Positions 59,116-64,000 of a stretch of DNA of 64,000 bases are shown piece after piece. The notes under the pieces are model-generated. The model ran no database searches and was not told the DNA's origin. It was given only the letters and a program-made list of their open reading frames with translations. Each line of letters opens with the position of its first letter. Within the stretch, counting starts at the first letter, position 1. Position numbers and translations under genes: made by a program. Source of the DNA: Stereocaulon alpinum (Eukaryota; Ascomycota; Lecanoromycetes; Lecanorales; Stereocaulaceae); assembly GCA_018257865.1 (NCBI GenBank), contig JAEUBA010000049.1:177905-241904 (forward strand). Reading direction: 5' to 3'.

Positions 59116-61104
59116 ACTATTCCGCCTCTTTAGCTTCTAAGAGAGTAAACCTAAGCTAATTTATATTTAATAGCTAACTATAGATAGTGCTATACTATCT
59201 ATTCTTAATACTATTTTATTACCTAATAATAATATTCTATTACTATACTAAGGTTATTTTTAATCTTAGGTTTATAGAATCTTTTAGAGAGAATAAGGTA
59301 AGTTAAGATCTACTCTACGAATTAAATTATAATTCTAGAGTAGAGTACTCGCTGTTAGTATATTTCTAGTTAGATCTTTTATATATTAGGCTATATAATC
59401 TATATATTCTATATATAGTACTATTATAAAATAGTCTTAGCTATATACAGTTCCTATATAGGTAGTATATTATAGGATTATTTAGAAGGGTACCTAATCT
59501 TTTTAAAAAAGTAGACTAAATAGAAGAAGTTCCCTAAGGCGCCTAATAACTACTATAATTTATAATAAGGATAGATATTATCTCGCTTATCTCTTTAGGT
59601 ATTAGTAGAGCTTTTCTTAATCTTTTTAGCCCTCCTAGCGCCTTTAAGTTACCTTTAATTAAGAGGTAGTAGTATAATAAGCGTATTATATAACGCGCAG
59701 CTCAGATTTAGGTTAGTTTAACTTAGTTAGTATAGGACGTATTATATAAGGCTAGGGTAGTATTTAGTAGTAGGAAAATAATAAGGTAGAGATTAAAGTA
59801 CTTATATCTAATTATAATCCTACTATTCTAATATCTCTAGATCTTTAGTAGCTACTCTATCTACTATTACCCTAACTATCTTAATATTATATAACTTTAG
59901 AACCCTACTATTATAGGCTTTATTAATCTTTAATACTTTTTCCTTATTCTCTTCTATAGTATCCCCTTCCTCCTCTTATACCTTCTCTTCCTAATTACTA
60001 GTATAGCCGCCGTTATTTATGTTAGAACGGATAAGTATAGGATTATTTAGAGGCTAGGTAGGAATACTAGCAGGCTCGCTTAATTAAGGGGGAGAATTTA
60101 TAAGGCCTTAAAGCGGGGGATTTAGCGGAAGAGGTAGTAGAGTCTTTATATAGAGGATTCTATATATTATAGGTTTTCCCTTTAGGTCCTACTATAAGAG
60201 AAGAACGTTTTAAGCGGTAGGAGACGGTAAATATACCTTAGTAAAGTTAATTTAGATAAGCCGTATTACCCTTAATAGATACTATTATACCTATTAGTAA
60301 ATATCCTAACTATTTATTAATATACTATAACTAACGGAATACCCCTTATATAATATAAAGCTTATAGCGCTAGTGACTACGCGAATATATATTATAAATT
60401 ATATTTTATAAATCTTCGTCTATAGTTATCTCTATAATCCTATTAGCTATATAGATAAGGGTGCTCCCCTAGGTATTATCTTCAGCGGTCTAGAATTTCT
60501 TAGATACTAGGAATTGGATTAGAGTATTATAACTAAGCTAGTCTTAGAGCTAGTTAGCGTTAGTAAGTAAAGTATTACGTATAATATACTATAGTAGGAT
60601 AAGATAGAATTTATTATTAAGCGTATAACTAATTCTAAGGATAATATAAGGCGGGTAGGTATCGTCTGGGATTAAAGCTAGTGCGAAGAATAGTCTAGTA
60701 TAATTAGGTTACTTAGTATAGGTATTATTATATCTGTGCTTTTTTAAACTAAACGAGTTATAAGACTCCTCTAAAGGTTATTTACTAATATATTAGTTAG
60801 CTACTCTAGGTACTTTATTAAGTAGTCTTATAAGTATACGTATTACTTCGTCTCTATAAGGTAGTATATAGTCGGGTAGATTAAAGTCGGTAGTAATAGT
60901 ATTAAGGACTTTAGTAAGGTCTTAGCTAAAACCTTAAAGATTTCCGCCCTAAATAGCGGTACCCTATAGGCGGTTTTTAAGCACTTAACGGAGGGTACTA
61001 AATAAACTATTACTATATTATAAGCCTCTATAGATATTAGGGAAGTTCTATAGGATTTTAGTCGAACTGCTAGACTTTAGCTTACTAATAAGTGTATAGA
61101 AATT

Positions 61105-61410
61105 AGCCTTAGTTAACGTAGGCTTTAGTATTATATTAACTTAAGAGTTAATCTAAGAAGGATTAGTAGTAACTCCTTTAGTCTATTAAGAAAGCTAGTA
61201 ATTATCTATATAGTATCTAAGAATTCTAGTAGTCCTAGGTTAATCCTTTAGTTATAGGAAGTATTATAAGTTAGTCTTAGAAAGAATATTATAAGCTTTA
61301 GATCTTAAGTTACTAACTAGCCGATCTCTAGGCCTATATTAGCCTCAGTTAGCGTAGGCTCTAGCGTTATATTAATATAAGGGTTAATCTAAAAAGGACT
61401 AGCTATATTA
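61105..61410 (+). repeat. Short direct repeat, about 236-base offset
   Basis: AGTTAACGTAGGCTTTAG at ~61,112 and AGTTAGCGTAGGCTCTAG at ~61,348 begin two related ~60-base stretches (TTATATTAA..AAG.GTTAATCTAA.AAGGA). This is a second internal duplication in the same decayed unit, with C/T-type differences. Confidence 0.55.
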
Positions 61411-63499
61411 GATAGTATTATAGATAATTCTAACGTATCTATAATAAGAAGAATAATAATAGTACGAATAAAGGAGGAAGAAGTTAAGTATTCTTTACTA
61501 AGTTAGAGAGAAAAAGAATACTAGAGTATAGGACTTAGTAGTATTAGCGTACTATAATCGACTAAGTTTACTAATATACTACGGAAACGGACGTAAGGTA
61601 TACCTATTATTTAATATTTTACGCGGGCCCGCCGTTTTACTAGAGTATAGTTAGTAGGAGCGCGATCGAAGTAAAGGGCGAGATATATAGTACCTTATAT
61701 ATACGCCTTAATATAAAATAAGATAGGATTCTCGCCTCTATTATATATCTATAAGGTAGCCGCCTTAAATTTGCGGGCGTAATTAACTTCGACGTTATTT
61801 TTACTAATATAATAAAAAATCCGGTCCGTTAAGCTGTTATAGATATTATCCTTATATAAGACCTCTTTAAATATTCTAAATTCGAGCTTATCTAAGGTAA
61901 TACTAGCTAGAGGTTTTTTCTCCTTAATAATATTAGAGGCGAAGAAAAGTGTATCCGCTGTTATCTCTATTAACCGGATATAGAATCCCGTTTTACTAAA
62001 GGTAAGTAGATATATTATAGATAGAGCACTATTTATAGAGTAAGACTATATAGTATACCTTCTATAATTATAATAGTAATTATAGGTATTATTAATCTTT
62101 CTAGCTATACCTAATTTGTAACTCTCTAGCTAGTATTAGGGGATTATAGGTATAAAAACGGAGGGGAATACTATTTCTAGCTATTATAAGGCCTCGCTAA
62201 GTTTAGCCTAGTTCTCCGGTATCCCTAGGGACGTACTAATAATATATCTCCTTTCTATCTCTTTCTTTAATACTATTTAAATCTCCTTATAGTAGGCCTA
62301 TTCGACTATAAGGCTACGCGAAATAACTAAGACCGTCTAATTCCTAAGGTTAGTATTATCGTAGAATTCGGTAAAAGGTAAAGAGGCTTAAGAGGAGGGG
62401 GAAATAGCAGTAGTAATAACTAGCGCCTTATACTAGTATTCTATAGCAGGTATATATATATAAGATAGAGTATTAACTAATATATTAGTAGTAAGAGATA
62501 GGTATATTAGAAAGGATTAAAAGGGTAATATAGAATATATAAAGAATAATTCTAAACTACTAGGCCTACTTAGGATTAGCGTATAATAAGTAATATCTAA
62601 CTTAAACGCTAAGTATATCAAGTACTATTTAACTTAATATTAAGAGTTACCCGACTCGAATAGTATCTAATACTTTATATTATTTAACTTATAGGAGGCT
62701 CTTCCCTATATAATATCTATATTAAGTATAGGCCTAGCTACTTAACTTTTAAGTAGCTATCCCCCTTTATTTAATAAATTAAATAGCTTACGCTTAGCTT
62801 ATATTTAGACCCTAACTCCTAAATTAGAGCGTCTAAGTTAATAACGAATAATATTTTATTAACGTATATATTATTCTTTCCTTTACCGGCTAATATAGCG
62901 CTTATAAGACTAAGCTTACTAGAAGGCTCCTATTACTTTAAACCTTATACTAAAGTTATATCTATATTACCTATTCTTACCTATATAGTATTAGTACTAG
63001 TCTATACTCCTATATAGTTCTTTATATATAGCGCCTCCTCCTTCCTATACTATCAGCGCTATCGTTTATAGTTATAATACCCTTAGTTAGATACGACCTA
63101 ATTAGGATAATAGAGCTCGCCTATTAAAGCTAAAGGCCGCTTCCGCTTCGGATTAAAAACTAGTAACGGAGGCAGTAGATCTTTAGTAGGCGGCTTTATA
63201 CTATTAAATTACTTAGGCTTAATATAGGCTTTAGATATTAGTAGAGCTGTAAAGTCTTCTTTTAGGTTCGCTAACCCTATAGGGAATATAAGATATAATA
63301 GTAAAAATTTATTCTTATACTAGCTTTTAGTAACCTTTTTTAGATATCTAGCTAATCTTTATTATCTAGCTTACTTATACGCCTATCCCCTTATTATATT
63401 ATCTCTACTCTATTTAAATAATACCTTCTAATCTACTCTATCTATATCGTCTGTAATAAAGTAGTAGTTATACGTCTTTAAATTTCGCTAAGATAGCCG

Positions 63500-64000
63500 A
63501 ACCACCCGCCTATTATACTAAATATTATAGAATTATATTTAGTCTATATCTATATTTATACTTCTAAATATATAGGTTAGGGTAATACTAGTTCTAAGGA
63601 TATATTTCGTAAAGATAAGGAAGCGCTTATCGTCCTCTTCTTAAAATAGCTATATATATAATTTATCTCGCTTCTTAGGAGGTATAGTTAAGCTATACTA
63701 TAGCTATTTACTAGGAAAATACTTTTTAAACTACTAGAATAAGGTTAGTATATAGTTAAGGCGGAATAGTAGAGGAGATATAGACTTACTACCGCTAGAA
63801 TATATATAATAATAGGAGAGCTAGTAAATATAACTAGTTTCTCTAGTCGCCTATAGAAATCTTCCCCTAGTAAGTTAATTAACTCTTTAAGTTTTACTAA
63901 CTTTAGTATATTAGCGGTAAGTTTATTAATATATTTAGTATATATACTATCTAGCGGTATCTTAGCCTAATTCTATATTAGGCTAGCTAACTCTATAAAA
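63500..64000 (+). repeat. Direct repeat, copy 2, running off the right edge
   Basis: Same orientation partner of 57,480-57,985; TATAGTTAAGCTATA lies at 63,683, giving an offset of 6,021 bases. It continues past the window end, so a second unit of the element probably starts here. Confidence 0.8.

Larger units (their letters stand above)
57000..62700 (-). pseudogene. Large RIP-decayed coding unit on the minus strand
   Basis: Long minus-strand stretches are coherent with mainly TAG stops. Near 60.9-60.4 kb: PDYILPYRDEVIRILIRLL and LFFALALIPDDTYPPYI. Near 58.6-57.6 kb: KKGFILVIIPAKVVGN, ITPLYKIYYIIYPPLL, NKLTANILKLVKLKELIDLL and LYGRLEKLVIFTSSPI. The last phrase resembles the start of a helicase C-terminal lobe (KLVIFTSF) of SNF2-type proteins, which would fit a helicase-like protein, but this is weak. 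The unit contains an internal 244-base duplication and its 3' part is repeated 6.02 kb further right, so it is a repeated element rather than a host gene. Confidence 0.35.

Overview
The first ~36 kb is ordinary gene-rich DNA of a filamentous ascomycete. Genes are compact, with short introns of about 48-150 nt that start GT and end AG, and the markers are eukaryotic: a mitochondrial Lon protease, condensin SMC2, the Paf1-complex subunit CDC73 and an ER CUE1-like protein. The style of the secreted proteins and the transposon content suggest Dothideomycetes, perhaps Pleosporales; that placement is inference. Most genes here had to be rebuilt across introns. I give exon coordinates and checked that phases join and that total lengths are multiples of three.

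Layout of the gene-rich part: a metallo-beta-lactamase-fold gene running off the left edge (-); a kinase-like protein (-); mitochondrial Lon/PIM1 (-); a fungal protein of unknown function (+); CDC73 (+); then a 6.6 kb run of minus-strand genes for predicted secreted or membrane proteins (an internally duplicated secreted protein, a degenerate membrane-protein gene, a two-module Cys-containing secreted protein, a doubtful small Cys-rich ORF, and a Cys-rich single-pass membrane protein); an MFS transporter (-); a HotDog thioesterase (+); a secreted double-psi beta-barrel protein (-); CUE1-like (-); SMC2 (-); an F-box-like protein (-).

At about 36.03 kb the base composition changes abruptly. From there to the right edge the DNA is AT-rich repeat sequence with the hallmarks of repeat-induced point mutation (RIP): CpA/TpG are strongly depleted while CpG survives, coherent reading frames are interrupted mostly by TAG (ex-CAG or ex-TGG), and start codons are nearly absent. 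Readable pieces are: the chromodomain end and putative 3' LTR of a Gypsy chromovirus (+, to ~38.4 kb); the N-terminal part of one Helitron (-, ~38.4-40.0 kb); an unidentified plus-strand frame (~40.9-42.4 kb); the Rep-helicase of a second Helitron (-, ~42.6-46.2 kb); a near-complete, less decayed Tad-like LINE (+, 46,315-51,766) flanked by a perfect 14-bp target-site duplication; a ~70 bp orphan copy of the same LINE's 3' end; and, from 53.6 kb on, decayed minus-strand coding sequence with a ~6.02 kb direct repeat whose second copy runs off the right edge.

The housekeeping genes have no obvious functional link with each other. The most interesting material is the secreted-protein neighbourhood (16.0-22.6 kb) lying within 15-20 kb of a RIP-affected block, and the nested transposon history of that block. 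I did not find a convincing new defence-like or biosynthetic system.
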